64,000 nucleotides of DNA from Eubacteriales bacterium (GTDB lineage: Bacteria; Bacillota; Clostridia; Peptostreptococcales; Anaerovoracaceae): assembly GCA_029009055.1 (NCBI GenBank), contig JAQXJR010000043.1:19450-83449 (forward strand). The letters run 5' to 3'. The position numbers and the translations under genes are program-made. How positions within the stretch are numbered: position 1 is the first letter of the stretch; every line of letters begins with the position of its first letter. Of the stretch, positions 19,900 to 29,797 are shown piece after piece. The notes below the pieces were generated by a model. That model did no database searches. It saw only the letters and a program-made list of their open reading frames with translations, and was not told where the DNA came from.

Positions 19900-22179
19900 A
19901 TGCCAATAAAGGTACCTAATAATTTACCTGCGGTAGATAAACTTAAGGAAGAGAACGTCTTCGTCATGACGGATTCCCGGGCTATGACCCAGGATATCAG
20001 GCCGCTTCAGATCCTGATCCTGAATCTCATGCCTACGAAGATAGAGACAGAGACACAGCTCACCAGGCTGCTGGGAAATACACCGCTCCAGATAGAGCTC
20101 TCTCTGCTCCAGACCACTATGCATGAGGCTAAGAACGTGTCTCAGGAGCACATGATATCTTTCTATAAGACATTCGATGAGGTCAGGAACAACTATTACG
20201 ACGGCATGATCATAACGGGAGCGCCTGTCGAGACCATGGAGTTCGAAGATGTCGAGTACTGGTACGAGCTCTGCGAGATCATGGACTGGTCTAAGAAGCA
20301 TGTCCACAGCGTCTTCCACGTCTGCTGGGGCGCCCAGGCGGGTCTTTACTACCATTATGGAATAAAGAAGCATAATCTGGAGAAGAAGCTCTCGGGTGTC
20401 TATGAACACCACCTTGACTATGATAAGGGTATGCTGTTCAGAGGCTTCGATGACGTATTCTATGCGCCTCACTCCAGAAATTCCACAGTGTACAGAGAGG
20501 ACATAGATAACTGCAGAGACCTGAAGGTCATAGCCAGCTCAGACGAAGCGGGAGTCTTCGCCGTTAAGTCCAACGATGACAGGATGATATTCATCATGGG
20601 ACATGTGGAATACGACGGTGACACTTTGCAAAGGGAATACGAGCGCGATAAGAAGGCGGGGCTCGATCCTCAGGTCCCTGACCATTACTTCCCAGATGAC
20701 GATGACACTAAGAAGCCGATAGTCCGCTGGAGATCCTGCGCTAACCTGCTCTACACAAACTGGCTCAACTACGTCGTTTATCAGTCAACTCCTTACGACA
20801 TTAAGAGAGTGTCGGAAGAGGATCTGAAACTCCCACAGCGCTTCGATGGAGAAGGGGATATTAAGGTCTGTAAATTCGGAGGCACATCCCTGGCTGACGC
20901 CGCTTGCTTTAAGAACGTGGCGGACATAGTGACGTCAGACGCTCACAGGAATTACGTGGTAGTCTCCGCGCCTGGCTATATCAGCGAGTTTAAGAGGAAG
21001 ATAACAGACGTACTCATTAAGGCGGCGGACAGCTACGAGCAGGGAGACAGGAAGGCTGCTGAGAGGTACATCAGCAGGGCGACCGATCGGTTCGTAGAGA
21101 TAGCGTACGGCATAGACAGCGGCCTTAACATGGATAGGATCTGGATGGAGATATCCAGGGAGTATTTCGGCGGCGCCGGAAGAGATTACCTGCTGAGCAG
21201 GGGAGAGTACTGCAGCGCCAGGCTCCTGGCTGAACTCATCGGTTACGACTTCATAGACGCGGCGGATATCATCAGGTTCAATAAAGATGGCAGCCTTAAC
21301 GCCGATAAGACAGCGGAGCTCGTAAGAGAGGTGCTGGACAGCCACGAGCAGGCTGTAGTGCCGGGCTTCTACGGAGCTGATGAAGACGGAGCTGTTATGA
21401 CATTCTCCAGAGGCGGCTCTGATATAACAGGATCTATCATCGCCAGCGCTATAGGAGCGTCCATGTACGAGAACTGGACAGACGTGAACGGTCTGCTCCT
21501 GGCAGATCCTTCTGTCGTGAAGAAGCCGCTTACTGTTCCGGTAATCACTTATAAAGAGCTGAGAGAGATGGCTGTGAAGGGCACGGAGGTGCTCCATCAG
21601 GACGCCGTGCTCCCGGTCGAGAAAATGGGTATCCCTATCAATATCAGGTGCTCCTCTTCTCCTGACCAGAGCGGAACACTTATCGTAAAGAGCGGTAAGT
21701 ACTACGAGAGCATCCTGGATATCACGGGCATATCGGGCATGAGCGACTGCGCCGAAGTGATAATAAACCAGGAGAGGCTGAACGACATACCGGGATTCAG
21801 GCAGAATCTTAAAGACGTTTTGGAAGAGCACGATGTTAAAGTCCTGTCGGAATTGGTCGGCATAGATTCCATAAACCTGGTCATCTACAGGAAGGATATA
21901 GACACGTGCAGGAGCGCGCTGGAGGACCTGATTAAGGACGCTACCGGAGCGGACGCCGTATCTATAGACACGGATCTGGCTGTCATTTCTGTCGTAGGTC
22001 AGAAGCTCTCGGAGTCGCCTGACATAGCCGTTAAGGCCCTGGAAGCCCTCGCTGAATCCGGCATCCAGGTGAAGCTCATAGACCAGAGCGCCGGTAAGAT
22101 CAGCATGTCTATCGGCGTGAATAAGGCCAGCTACATATCCGGCGTTAACGCCATATATGATACATTTACGAGAAAGTAA
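19900..22179 (+). CDS. Fused homoserine O-acyltransferase (MetA-like) and aspartate kinase
   Basis: N-terminal ~305 aa is MetA (ILILNLMPTKIETETQLTRLLGNTPLQIE, FHVCWGAQAGLYYHYGI, YAPHSRNSTV, MGHVEYD); from ~residue 325 aspartokinase (VCKFGGTSLADAACFKNVADIV, LSRGEYCSARLLAELIGYDFIDA, FSRGGSDITGSIIASAIGASMYENWTDVNG) plus C-terminal ACT-like region. One uninterrupted 759-aa ORF. Confidence 0.92.
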   Translation: MPIKVPNNLPAVDKLKEENVFVMTDSRAMTQDIRPLQILILNLMPTKIETETQLTRLLGNTPLQIELSLLQTTMHEAKNVSQEHMISFYKTFDEVRNNYYDGMIITGAPVETMEFEDVEYWYELCEIMDWSKKHVHSVFHVCWGAQAGLYYHYGIKKHNLEKKLSGVYEHHLDYDKGMLFRGFDDVFYAPHSRNSTVYREDIDNCRDLKVIASSDEAGVFAVKSNDDRMIFIMGHVEYDGDTLQREYERDKKAGLDPQVPDHYFPDDDDTKKPIVRWRSCANLLYTNWLNYVVYQSTPYDIKRVSEEDLKLPQRFDGEGDIKVCKFGGTSLADAACFKNVADIVTSDAHRNYVVVSAPGYISEFKRKITDVLIKAADSYEQGDRKAAERYISRATDRFVEIAYGIDSGLNMDRIWMEISREYFGGAGRDYLLSRGEYCSARLLAELIGYDFIDAADIIRFNKDGSLNADKTAELVREVLDSHEQAVVPGFYGADEDGAVMTFSRGGSDITGSIIASAIGASMYENWTDVNGLLLADPSVVKKPLTVPVITYKELREMAVKGTEVLHQDAVLPVEKMGIPINIRCSSSPDQSGTLIVKSGKYYESILDITGISGMSDCAEVIINQERLNDIPGFRQNLKDVLEEHDVKVLSELVGIDSINLVIYRKDIDTCRSALEDLIKDATGADAVSIDTDLAVISVVGQKLSESPDIAVKALEALAESGIQVKLIDQSAGKISMSIGVNKASYISGVNAIYDTFTRK

Positions 22180-22183
22180 AATA

Positions 22184-22238
22184 AAAACGGACGCGGGTCC
22201 GGGGCCATGATAGACCATCGAAACCGCATCCGTTTTTT
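22184..22238. terminator. Intrinsic terminator between the metA-aspartokinase fusion and proA
   Basis: AAAAACGGACGCGG ... CCGCATCCGTTTTTT. Confidence 0.75.
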
Positions 22239-22268
22239 GATTGTTGTTTTTATTGCTGTAGCAAAGCT

Positions 22269-23513
22269 TTATGCGCGAACCTGCCCCTGGCCTGTAATGA
22301 CGAATTTATAAGTCACGAGCTGGTCTACACCCATAGGACCTCTGGCGTGGAGCTTTTGGGTGGAAATACCGATCTCAGAGCCAAGCCCGAGCTGACCACC
22401 GTCCGTGAATCTGGTGGAAGCGTTCCAATAGACAGCGGCGGAGTCCACATTATCCAGGAAATACTTTGCCGCTTCTTCATCTTCAGTAACTATGCAGTCG
22501 CTGTGATGGGTTGAATACCTTTCTATGTGGTCGACAGCCTCCTCGACGGAATCTACGATCTTAACGCCCATGATCAGGTCTATGTATTCGCGGCCCCAGT
22601 CATCTGCTGTGGCTTCATTCATTTCAGGGATGATTTTCCTGGCTTCGTCGTCCCCCCTAAGTTCCACGTTTTTATCGTAAAGCCTCTTAGCGATGACCGG
22701 AAGAGCCTTATCGGCTATGTCCTTATGGACGAGCAGCTTCTCGGCCGCGTTGCAGACGGAAGGCCTCTGGGTCTTAGCGTTTTCAACTATGTCAGCCGCC
22801 ATCTCTATGTCGGCAGCCTTATCGACATAAATATGCACGTTTCCGGCGCCGGTCTGGATAACAGGAACGCTGGCATTCCGGACGACCCGATTTATGAGCT
22901 CGGCGCCGCCTCTAGGAATGAGGACATCCAGGTATTCTGTCAGGTTCATCATCTTATTCGCCGTTTCGTGGGACGTATCAGTTATGAGCTGGATGGAATC
23001 TTCCGGAAGTCCGGCTTCAGCGAGCGCGCGGCGCATAACTCCTGTCGTCGCGATATTAGAGTTTATGGCTTCGTGGCCGCCCCTAAGAATAACGGTGTTT
23101 CCGGCTCTTACGCATAATGAGGCGCAGTCGCTAGCTACATTAGGCCGAGACTCGAATATAATGCCTATGACGCCGAGAGGGACGTTTACCCTCTTAACGT
23201 GGAGGCCGTTCGGTCTGTCGTATTCCTGTATGACGCGGCCGACAGGGTCCGGCCAGGCGGCGACATCTTCGACGGCCTTTGCCATGCCTTCTATCCTGTC
23301 AGGCGTGAGCTTCAGCCTGTCCTGCATGGATATGGACATACCGTTTTCCTTTGCTAGAGCCATATCTATATCGTTAGCCTGTAAAATTTTCTCTTGGTCA
23401 GCCCTGAGAGCCGTGGCTATATTAAGAAGCCCCTCTGTCTTCTTCTCCGGACTTATGATCCTGAGTTTTCTCTCGGCCATTACAGCTCTCATGCCTATTT
23501 CATTAAGATCCAT
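22269..23513 (-). CDS. proA: Glutamate-5-semialdehyde dehydrogenase
   Basis: VPLGVIGIIFESRPNVASDCASLCVRAGNTVILRGG, LIPRGGAELINRV, ARGPMGVDQLVTYKFV. Confidence 0.94.
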   Translation of the reverse strand: MDLNEIGMRAVMAERKLRIISPEKKTEGLLNIATALRADQEKILQANDIDMALAKENGMSISMQDRLKLTPDRIEGMAKAVEDVAAWPDPVGRVIQEYDRPNGLHVKRVNVPLGVIGIIFESRPNVASDCASLCVRAGNTVILRGGHEAINSNIATTGVMRRALAEAGLPEDSIQLITDTSHETANKMMNLTEYLDVLIPRGGAELINRVVRNASVPVIQTGAGNVHIYVDKAADIEMAADIVENAKTQRPSVCNAAEKLLVHKDIADKALPVIAKRLYDKNVELRGDDEARKIIPEMNEATADDWGREYIDLIMGVKIVDSVEEAVDHIERYSTHHSDCIVTEDEEAAKYFLDNVDSAAVYWNASTRFTDGGQLGLGSEIGISTQKLHARGPMGVDQLVTYKFVITGQGQVRA

Positions 23514-23558
23514 GATTTTCACCCCTTCTGAAATTCCGGATTTTTATGATAGTTTGAT

Positions 23559-24428
23559 TTAACGTGCCGGACTTTCAACCGCCCCGGCGCCGAATATGGT
23601 GCCTACGGCCTCTCCATCGAAAAGCCTGTAGAGGTTATTCGGGTCGTTACCGTTTATTATAGCGCACGGAATGCCCGCGCCTGAAGCTATTTTCGCCGCT
23701 ATGATCTTCGTTATCATGCCCCCGGTACCGTTGCTGGTGCCCGCGCCGCCGGCTATGGCTTCTATTTCAGGCGTTATGGCATCGACTTCGTGAATGATCC
23801 TCGCGTCCTCGGCTTCCCTCGGGTCTCTGTCGTATAAGCCCTCTACGTCAGATATTATGACCAGGAAATCCGCTCCTACCAGCTTCGCCACATCTGCCGA
23901 CAATGTATCGTTATCGCCTATGGAGTGGCCTTCCAGCTCTTTAGTCGCCACGGTATCGTTCTCGTTCACGATAGGGATGACACCCAGCTCCAGAAGATTG
24001 TTGAACGTGTTTATTACATTCCGCCTCGTATCTTCGTTATCTATGACGTCTGCCGTCAGCAGGACCTGAGCCACGTTCCTGTTATATTCGCTGAAAAATT
24101 TCTCGTATGTGAACATGAGCTCGCTCTGACCTATGGCTGCCAGTGCCTGCTTATGCCCGGTGTCATCCGGCCTTTCTGACATGCCGAGCCTGCCGAGTCC
24201 CACGGCTATGGCTCCCGAAGAGACGACTATGACTTCCTTACCCGAGTTTTCCAGGTCGCAGCAAATCTTAGCCAGGTTGGTTATCCTCCGGAAATGCAGC
24301 CTCCCGTTCGGGTAGGTGATGGTGCTGGTCCCGACCTTTATCACGACCCTGTGGGCGTCCCGGAGGCCTGCCCGTATGCCGGCCGCTTCTCCTTCTATGT
24401 TTTCTTTCACTTTTATATCATCTTCCAT
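23559..24428 (-). CDS. proB: Glutamate 5-kinase without a PUA domain
   Basis: VVIKVGTSTITYPNGRL, VVSSGAIAVGLGRLG, PIVNENDTVA, GTGGMITKIIAAKIA; 289 aa, ends after the kinase domain. Confidence 0.92.
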   Translation of the reverse strand: MEDDIKVKENIEGEAAGIRAGLRDAHRVVIKVGTSTITYPNGRLHFRRITNLAKICCDLENSGKEVIVVSSGAIAVGLGRLGMSERPDDTGHKQALAAIGQSELMFTYEKFFSEYNRNVAQVLLTADVIDNEDTRRNVINTFNNLLELGVIPIVNENDTVATKELEGHSIGDNDTLSADVAKLVGADFLVIISDVEGLYDRDPREAEDARIIHEVDAITPEIEAIAGGAGTSNGTGGMITKIIAAKIASGAGIPCAIINGNDPNNLYRLFDGEAVGTIFGAGAVESPAR

Positions 24429-24602
24429 AATCTCTTAAACCCCATTGGTTTTAGTACGTTAATTAAATAAAGTGTACTAGCTTTAACACTATGTGTCAAA
24501 TGACAATTATGTTCTGCCATTGTTGACGGGGCGCTTTTTCGGTATAATGACTAATAGAATTAATAGTGATTTATGGCTTTATTTGCTGAAAGGGGGAAGC
24601 AG

Positions 24603-25370
24603 ATGGAAGATTATATGAAGGATTTCGACGCGGATCTGGTGAGAGACGAGATAGTCCTGTGGATCCGTGATTATTTCGACAGGTTCAATAAAGGGGGAAA
24701 CGCTGTAATAGCGGTGAGCGGCGGTAAGGACAGTTCTGTGACAGCGGCTCTGCTCGTGGAAGCGCTCGGTAAGGACAGGGTGTTCGGCGTCCTGCTCCCT
24801 AACGGCGTCCAGCCTGATATCTCTTCTTCTTACGAGTTGGTGAACGCTCTCGGAATCGACTACGCAGAGATAAATATAAAGGGCGCTGTGGATTCTATCC
24901 AGGGCTCCATGGAGCAGGCTGGTATCCCGGTCGAGGACAGGACGAAGATAAATCTTCCGGCTAGGATCAGGATGTCGACTGTGTACGCTGTTTCCCAGTC
25001 TAAGAACGGCATGGTCCCTAATACCTGCAACTTATCAGAGGATTGGGTCGGCTATTCCACGCGTTACGGCGACAGCGCCGGTGATTTCGCTCCTATAGGC
25101 CGCCTGGTCGTCCAGGAGGTCAGAGCGCTCGGACGCAGCCTGGGCCTTCCTACGGACCTCGTGGAGAAGGTGCCTTCAGACGGGCTTTCCGGCCTGACTG
25201 ACGAGGATAAGCTTGGATTCACATACGAGTGCCTGGACCGCTACATAAGGACCGGAGTCTGCGATGATCCTGAAGCAAAGTCGAAGATAGACCATCTCCA
25301 CGCTGTGAATAAATTTAAAATGGAGCTCATGCCTGCTTTCGAGTATGACGGGAACATAGCCATTCTCTAA
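24603..25370 (+). CDS. nadE: NH3-dependent NAD+ synthetase
   Basis: AVIAVSGGKDSSVTAALL, NLPARIRMSTVYA, NTCNLSEDWVGYSTRYGDSAGDFAPIG, KVPSDGLSGLTDEDKLGFTY. Start at 24603 preceded by AAAGGGGGAA. Confidence 0.92.
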   Translation: MEDYMKDFDADLVRDEIVLWIRDYFDRFNKGGNAVIAVSGGKDSSVTAALLVEALGKDRVFGVLLPNGVQPDISSSYELVNALGIDYAEINIKGAVDSIQGSMEQAGIPVEDRTKINLPARIRMSTVYAVSQSKNGMVPNTCNLSEDWVGYSTRYGDSAGDFAPIGRLVVQEVRALGRSLGLPTDLVEKVPSDGLSGLTDEDKLGFTYECLDRYIRTGVCDDPEAKSKIDHLHAVNKFKMELMPAFEYDGNIAIL

Positions 25371-25483
25371 CCGGCGCAGAGTCCATACAGTGAATCTAAA
25401 GCATAATAAAACGGCTCTGCCGCCTAGCTTCCCCACGGGAGCCGGGACGGCTAAAGCCGTTTTTTCTTTGCTATATATTAAAA

Positions 25484-26203
25484 TTACTCTTCGTAAGTCT
25501 TAACGGCAGTCTCCAGGGCCAGCTCCATCATCTTAGTGAAGCCGTGCTCTCTGTCTTCGACGCTGGACCTTCCGCCTGTCACGAAGTTATCGCTTATCGT
25601 CACCATGGACAGGGCGTTTCTGCCCAGGTAAGCCGCGTTCATGTACAGTGCCGCTGTTTCCATCTCTACGCCCAGAACACCCATGTGAGCCCATTTCTTC
25701 CACCAGTCTTCGTTTATCTCATAGAAAACGTCGCAGGACACTATGTTTCCGGCAGTGAAATCTATATCGTTCTCTCTTCCTGCTGCCTGAGCCTTAGTGA
25801 GCAGGTCGTAGCTGCAGGAAGGGGAGTATGTCCCGTTAAGCTCGAAAGTGTGCTGATAGTTGGAATCAGTGGAAGCTGCCAGGCCGATGACTATATCGCC
25901 CAGGTCTATGTTCTCGCTGAATGTTCCTGCTGTTCCGATCCTGATGATGTTCTGGACATCGAAAGCTGTCATCAGCTCCCAAGAATATATACCCATAGAA
26001 GGCATGCCCATGCCGCTTCCCTGGATGGATACCGGTACTCCCTTATATGTGCCGGTAAATCCGTACATATTTCTAATGCTGGAGTACATTCGCGCGTCCT
26101 CAAGGAAATTCTCGGCTATGTACTGGGCGCGGAGAGGGTCTCCCGGCATGAGGACGGTCTTAGCTACAGGCGCCTTATCATCGATAGCGATATGAAGTGA
26201 CAT
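25484..26203 (-). CDS. deoD: Purine-nucleoside phosphorylase, DeoD type
   Basis: MSLHIAIDDKAPVAKTVLMPGDPLRAQYIAENFLEDARMYSSIRNMYGFTGTYKG, GVEMETAALYMNAA. Confidence 0.95.
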   Translation of the reverse strand: MSLHIAIDDKAPVAKTVLMPGDPLRAQYIAENFLEDARMYSSIRNMYGFTGTYKGVPVSIQGSGMGMPSMGIYSWELMTAFDVQNIIRIGTAGTFSENIDLGDIVIGLAASTDSNYQHTFELNGTYSPSCSYDLLTKAQAAGRENDIDFTAGNIVSCDVFYEINEDWWKKWAHMGVLGVEMETAALYMNAAYLGRNALSMVTISDNFVTGGRSSVEDREHGFTKMMELALETAVKTYEE

Positions 26204-26232
26204 TTCTTACCTCCTTATTATTTTAAGATAAT

Positions 26233-26265
26233 AAAAAAACGATGGAGACACGACCATCGTTTTTT
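26233..26265. terminator. Intrinsic terminator downstream of rpsT
   Basis: AAAAACGATGG-agacacga-CCATCGTTTTTT. Confidence 0.75.
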
Positions 26266-26313
26266 CGCTCATAGCATGTGTACCAGCTGTACACAGGTGG
26301 GGACGGGTGAGTC

Positions 26314-26586
26314 TTATTTAGCTGCGTTAGCCGCGTTCAGCTTCTTAGTGATCTGAGAAACCTTTCTGCTGGCAGCCTGTGAAGAAATAGTGTGCTTAGC
26401 AGCAGCCTTCTTCAGCTTCTTCTCGGCGTCAGTTCTGGTTGCAGCCGCTTCCTCGAGCTGACCTGCCGCGATCTGAGCGTCGAATGTCTTAAGAGCTTCC
26501 TTAATGCCATCCTTAACTACTCTGTTAGCTGCAGTCTTCTTAGCTGTTGTCTTAACTCTCTTCTTTGCGGATTTAATGTTTGCCAT
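26314..26586 (-). CDS. rpsT: 30S ribosomal protein S20
   Basis: MANIKSAKKRVKTTAKKTAANRVVKDGIKEALKTFDAQI. Confidence 0.95.
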   Translation of the reverse strand: MANIKSAKKRVKTTAKKTAANRVVKDGIKEALKTFDAQIAAGQLEEAAATRTDAEKKLKKAAAKHTISSQAASRKVSQITKKLNAANAAK

Positions 26587-26708
26587 TTAATTTTACCCCA
26601 CTTTATTAATTATTTGCATTAGATATAAAATTCGCGAGTAATAGTTTACTACAAACCATTTGGTATTTCAACGAAAAGTCGGGATTATTTTCATTTCTGC
26701 CATGTTTT

Positions 26709-27401
26709 TTATTTCATGGCAAGGATCATGCCATCCCCGAGCAAATCCTTACCGTCGTTTTCGGCTTCCGCCTCTTCCTGACCCTTCTTCACAGCGTTAT
26801 CCGCCATGAGCCTGATGTTATCGTATAGGAAATCCTTATATTCGCTGAAAGGTATCGGTTTATTCTCCAGGATCATGCTGTAGCAGGTGGAGTTTACCAT
26901 CTCCAATATAGTATAGAAGAGAAGCAAAGCGTTCTTCAACTTTATGTGAGTCTTCTCGTACAGACTTTCCAGGAATCCCTCCATGTCTATGGTCTCTTCG
27001 CCGTTCTTCTTCATTCTCTCTACGGCTTCGTCGCTCAGGAGGCCCAGAGACAGATTCTTAGATATGAAACGGAGCTCATCATGGTCATCTGATAGCTTCT
27101 TCAATATATAATCTATGACGAAAATGAGCTTGTCGGAAAATGACATGTTATCCCTGTTATGATTGAGCTCCAGTTCCTCTATCGCGTCATTAATGATACT
27201 GTTGGATTTTATGATGACCAGATCGTCTCTGAGTTCATATTTATCTTTAAAATAAAGATAGAAAGACCCCTTACTTACTCCGGCTCTCCTGGATATGCTG
27301 GAGATAGTAGTGGCTTCGACGCCGTTTACAGAAAACAGGTCATAGCCGGCTTTCAGCAGTTTCTTCCTATTTCTGCTTTTCTTAAGTTCGATCTTCGTCA
27401 T
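26709..27401 (-). CDS. TetR/AcrR family transcriptional regulator
   Basis: N-terminal HTH: RNRKKLLKAGYDLFSVNGVEATTISSISRRAGVSKGSFYLYFKDKYEL; divergent from the MMPL gene. Confidence 0.9.
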   Translation of the reverse strand: MTKIELKKSRNRKKLLKAGYDLFSVNGVEATTISSISRRAGVSKGSFYLYFKDKYELRDDLVIIKSNSIINDAIEELELNHNRDNMSFSDKLIFVIDYILKKLSDDHDELRFISKNLSLGLLSDEAVERMKKNGEETIDMEGFLESLYEKTHIKLKNALLLFYTILEMVNSTCYSMILENKPIPFSEYKDFLYDNIRLMADNAVKKGQEEAEAENDGKDLLGDGMILAMK

Positions 27402-27479
27402 CAAAAACACCTGCGCAATGGAAAATATATTATTTTTACGAAATTATTAATTAATTTTAAAATCATATTATCATTAAAA

Positions 27480-27581
27480 TGACCAATGGTCAATAAAAAA
27501 TACATGATTAAATCCTTTGATTTGCAACGCGTTGAAAAAATGACCGTTAGTCAATATTGGATATTGACTAACGGTCATTTT
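27480..27581. promoter_or_regulatory. Operator/promoter region for the divergent TetR-MMPL pair
   Basis: TGACCAATGGTCA (27480-27492), TGACCGTTAGTCA (27541-27553), TGACTAACGGTCA (27565-27577); the last two lie in a perfect inverted repeat with 21-bp arms (27537-27557/27561-27581). TTGACT within it is spaced ~16-17 nt from TATTAT/ATTATT. Confidence 0.85.
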
Positions 27582-27649
27582 GTGCTATTATTATTTATGT
27601 ATTCATAACGTTTGTATAAGAAACTTTGACCGAGAGGGGAAGATTTCAG

Positions 27650-29797
27650 ATGAAAATTGGCAAGCCAGTAGTTAAATGCCGCTATATCATCCTCATCGTC
27701 TCTCTGATCCTGCTGATACCTTCAGTCATAGGAATGCGGGCGACGAGAGTCAATTATGATATGCTGACATACCTGCCTGAGGACATGGAGACCATGAAGG
27801 GGCAGAAACTTCTGCAGAAGGACTTCGGTAAGGGCGCTTTCAGCCTGATCGTGGTCGAGAACATGAAGTCGGAGCAGATAGAAAAGACAGCGTCGGATAT
27901 TAAGAAGATAGATCACGTAGAGTCTGTGATAAATCTAGAGAAGGTCATAGATCCTAACGTGCCGATTTCTATGTATCCGGAGCAGGTAAGAAAGAACTTC
28001 CATAAACAGGGCGCTACGATCCTGGCAGTCTTCTTCGATACCGACACTTCGGCAGAGCCGACGATAAACGCTATAACTCAGATAAGGAACACAGTATCTA
28101 AGAACTGTTATGTTTCAGGTATGAGCGCTCTGGTCACAGACCTTAAGGCCATGTGCGAAGCCGAGGAGGCTAAATATGTCGGTGTAGCAGTGCTTCTGGC
28201 TCTGGCAGCTATGATGCTTCTGCTGGACTCATACGTCGTACCTTTCATATTCCTTCTTAGTATAGGTGTGGCTATCCTGTTCAACATGGGATCTAACATC
28301 ATATTCGGAGAGATATCTTACATCACTAAAGCTATAGCAGCTGTACTTCAGCTGGCTGTTACCATGGACTACTCCATATTCCTATGGCACAGCTATACGG
28401 AGAATCTGGAGAAGTACGATAATAGAAACGACGCCATGGCTGCCGCTATAGATAATACTCTGGTCTCAGTGACCGGTAGCTCGGTCACGACCATAGCCGG
28501 CTTCCTGGCTCTGTGCGCCATGTCATATACCATGGGTAAGGACCTGGGATTAGTAATGGCTAAGGGCTGCCTGCTCGGCGTTATCGTCAGCGTTACGGTC
28601 CTTCCGTCCATGATCCTGCTCATGCATAAGGTCCTTATGAGGACCAGACATAAGGCTCTTCTGCCGGATGTATCCATAATAGCGGATAAGATCCTGAACC
28701 ATTACGTCATATATCTGATCATATTCGCCGTACTTCTGGTTCCAGCGATCATCGGATATAATAACGAGAATGTTATCTACGACTTCTCTAAGACAGTCGG
28801 AAGCGCTAAGACGCTGCCGGCAGATCAGACCAGATTCCTTACAGCTAATGAGAAGCTGAGGAAGGACTTTAATATAGAGACTACTCACATGATCATAGCG
28901 GACGCGGACCTCTCGGCTAAGGATGGAGCCGTTATGAGTAAAGACATAGAAGATGTCGATGGGGTCCAGACCGTGCTTGGCATAGACGCCCTCACGGGTG
29001 GAACGATACCTCGTGAGATCCTGCCTCAGGAGCTTACGGATTCCCTGATCGCTAAGGGACACCAGCTGATAATGGTGAATTCTTCATATAAAGTCTCAAC
29101 AGACGAATGTAACAAGCAGATAGATAAGATAAATCAGATCGTAGCTAAATACGATAAGACAGCTAAGGTAATTGGAGAGGGACCTGCGACTAAGGATCTG
29201 ATAAACCTGACCAGTAAGGACTTTAAGGTAGTAAGCTGGATATCTATAGCCGCGGTATTCGTTATCATACTGCTGGTATTGAGATCATTCTCGCTGCCAT
29301 TCATCCTGGTAGCTGTCATAGAGTTCGCTATATATATCAACCTGGGCATACCAGGGTATACGCACCTGGAACTGCCTTTCATAGTGCCTGTACTCATAAG
29401 TACTATCCAGCTCGGTTCTACTGTAGACTACGCGATCTTGTTCACGACGAGGTTTAAGACAGAGAGGATAGCCGGACACACCAAGCATGAATCCATAGAG
29501 ATAGCGGCTAAAACATGTATACCTTCTATCCTGGTGAGCGCTCTCGGTTTCTTCGCCGCGACGTTCGGCGTAGCCGTATACTCTAATATTGAGATCATAA
29601 GCACACTTTGCAGCATGATGGCCAGAGGCGCGCTCATAAGTATGATTTGCGTTATACTGGTGCTCCCTGCTTTGCTGATGGCATTAGATAAAGTTATATG
29701 TAAGACGACTAACGGCATGCGTGATATATATAAGAGAGATGCTGAACAAGCGGATGCTCCTGCTGGGCAGCTGATCGGAGGGAATGAAAATGAATAA
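27650..29797 (+). CDS. MMPL/RND-superfamily membrane transporter
   Basis: Two sterol-sensing/MMPL-type repeats (AVTMDYSIFLWHSYTENL...; TVDYAILFTTRFKTERI...). RBS GAGAGGGG upstream of ATG at 27650. Confidence 0.9.
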   Translation: MKIGKPVVKCRYIILIVSLILLIPSVIGMRATRVNYDMLTYLPEDMETMKGQKLLQKDFGKGAFSLIVVENMKSEQIEKTASDIKKIDHVESVINLEKVIDPNVPISMYPEQVRKNFHKQGATILAVFFDTDTSAEPTINAITQIRNTVSKNCYVSGMSALVTDLKAMCEAEEAKYVGVAVLLALAAMMLLLDSYVVPFIFLLSIGVAILFNMGSNIIFGEISYITKAIAAVLQLAVTMDYSIFLWHSYTENLEKYDNRNDAMAAAIDNTLVSVTGSSVTTIAGFLALCAMSYTMGKDLGLVMAKGCLLGVIVSVTVLPSMILLMHKVLMRTRHKALLPDVSIIADKILNHYVIYLIIFAVLLVPAIIGYNNENVIYDFSKTVGSAKTLPADQTRFLTANEKLRKDFNIETTHMIIADADLSAKDGAVMSKDIEDVDGVQTVLGIDALTGGTIPREILPQELTDSLIAKGHQLIMVNSSYKVSTDECNKQIDKINQIVAKYDKTAKVIGEGPATKDLINLTSKDFKVVSWISIAAVFVIILLVLRSFSLPFILVAVIEFAIYINLGIPGYTHLELPFIVPVLISTIQLGSTVDYAILFTTRFKTERIAGHTKHESIEIAAKTCIPSILVSALGFFAATFGVAVYSNIEIISTLCSMMARGALISMICVILVLPALLMALDKVICKTTNGMRDIYKRDAEQADAPAGQLIGGNENE

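Noticed and set aside
20935-22218. 427-aa antisense ORF opposite the MetA-aspartokinase gene, and similar long antisense ORFs at 38406-39347 (opposite dltB) and 60567-61511 (opposite thrS)
   Set aside because: They mirror well-supported genes, have no recognisable domains and arise because codons whose complements are stops are rare in this genome.
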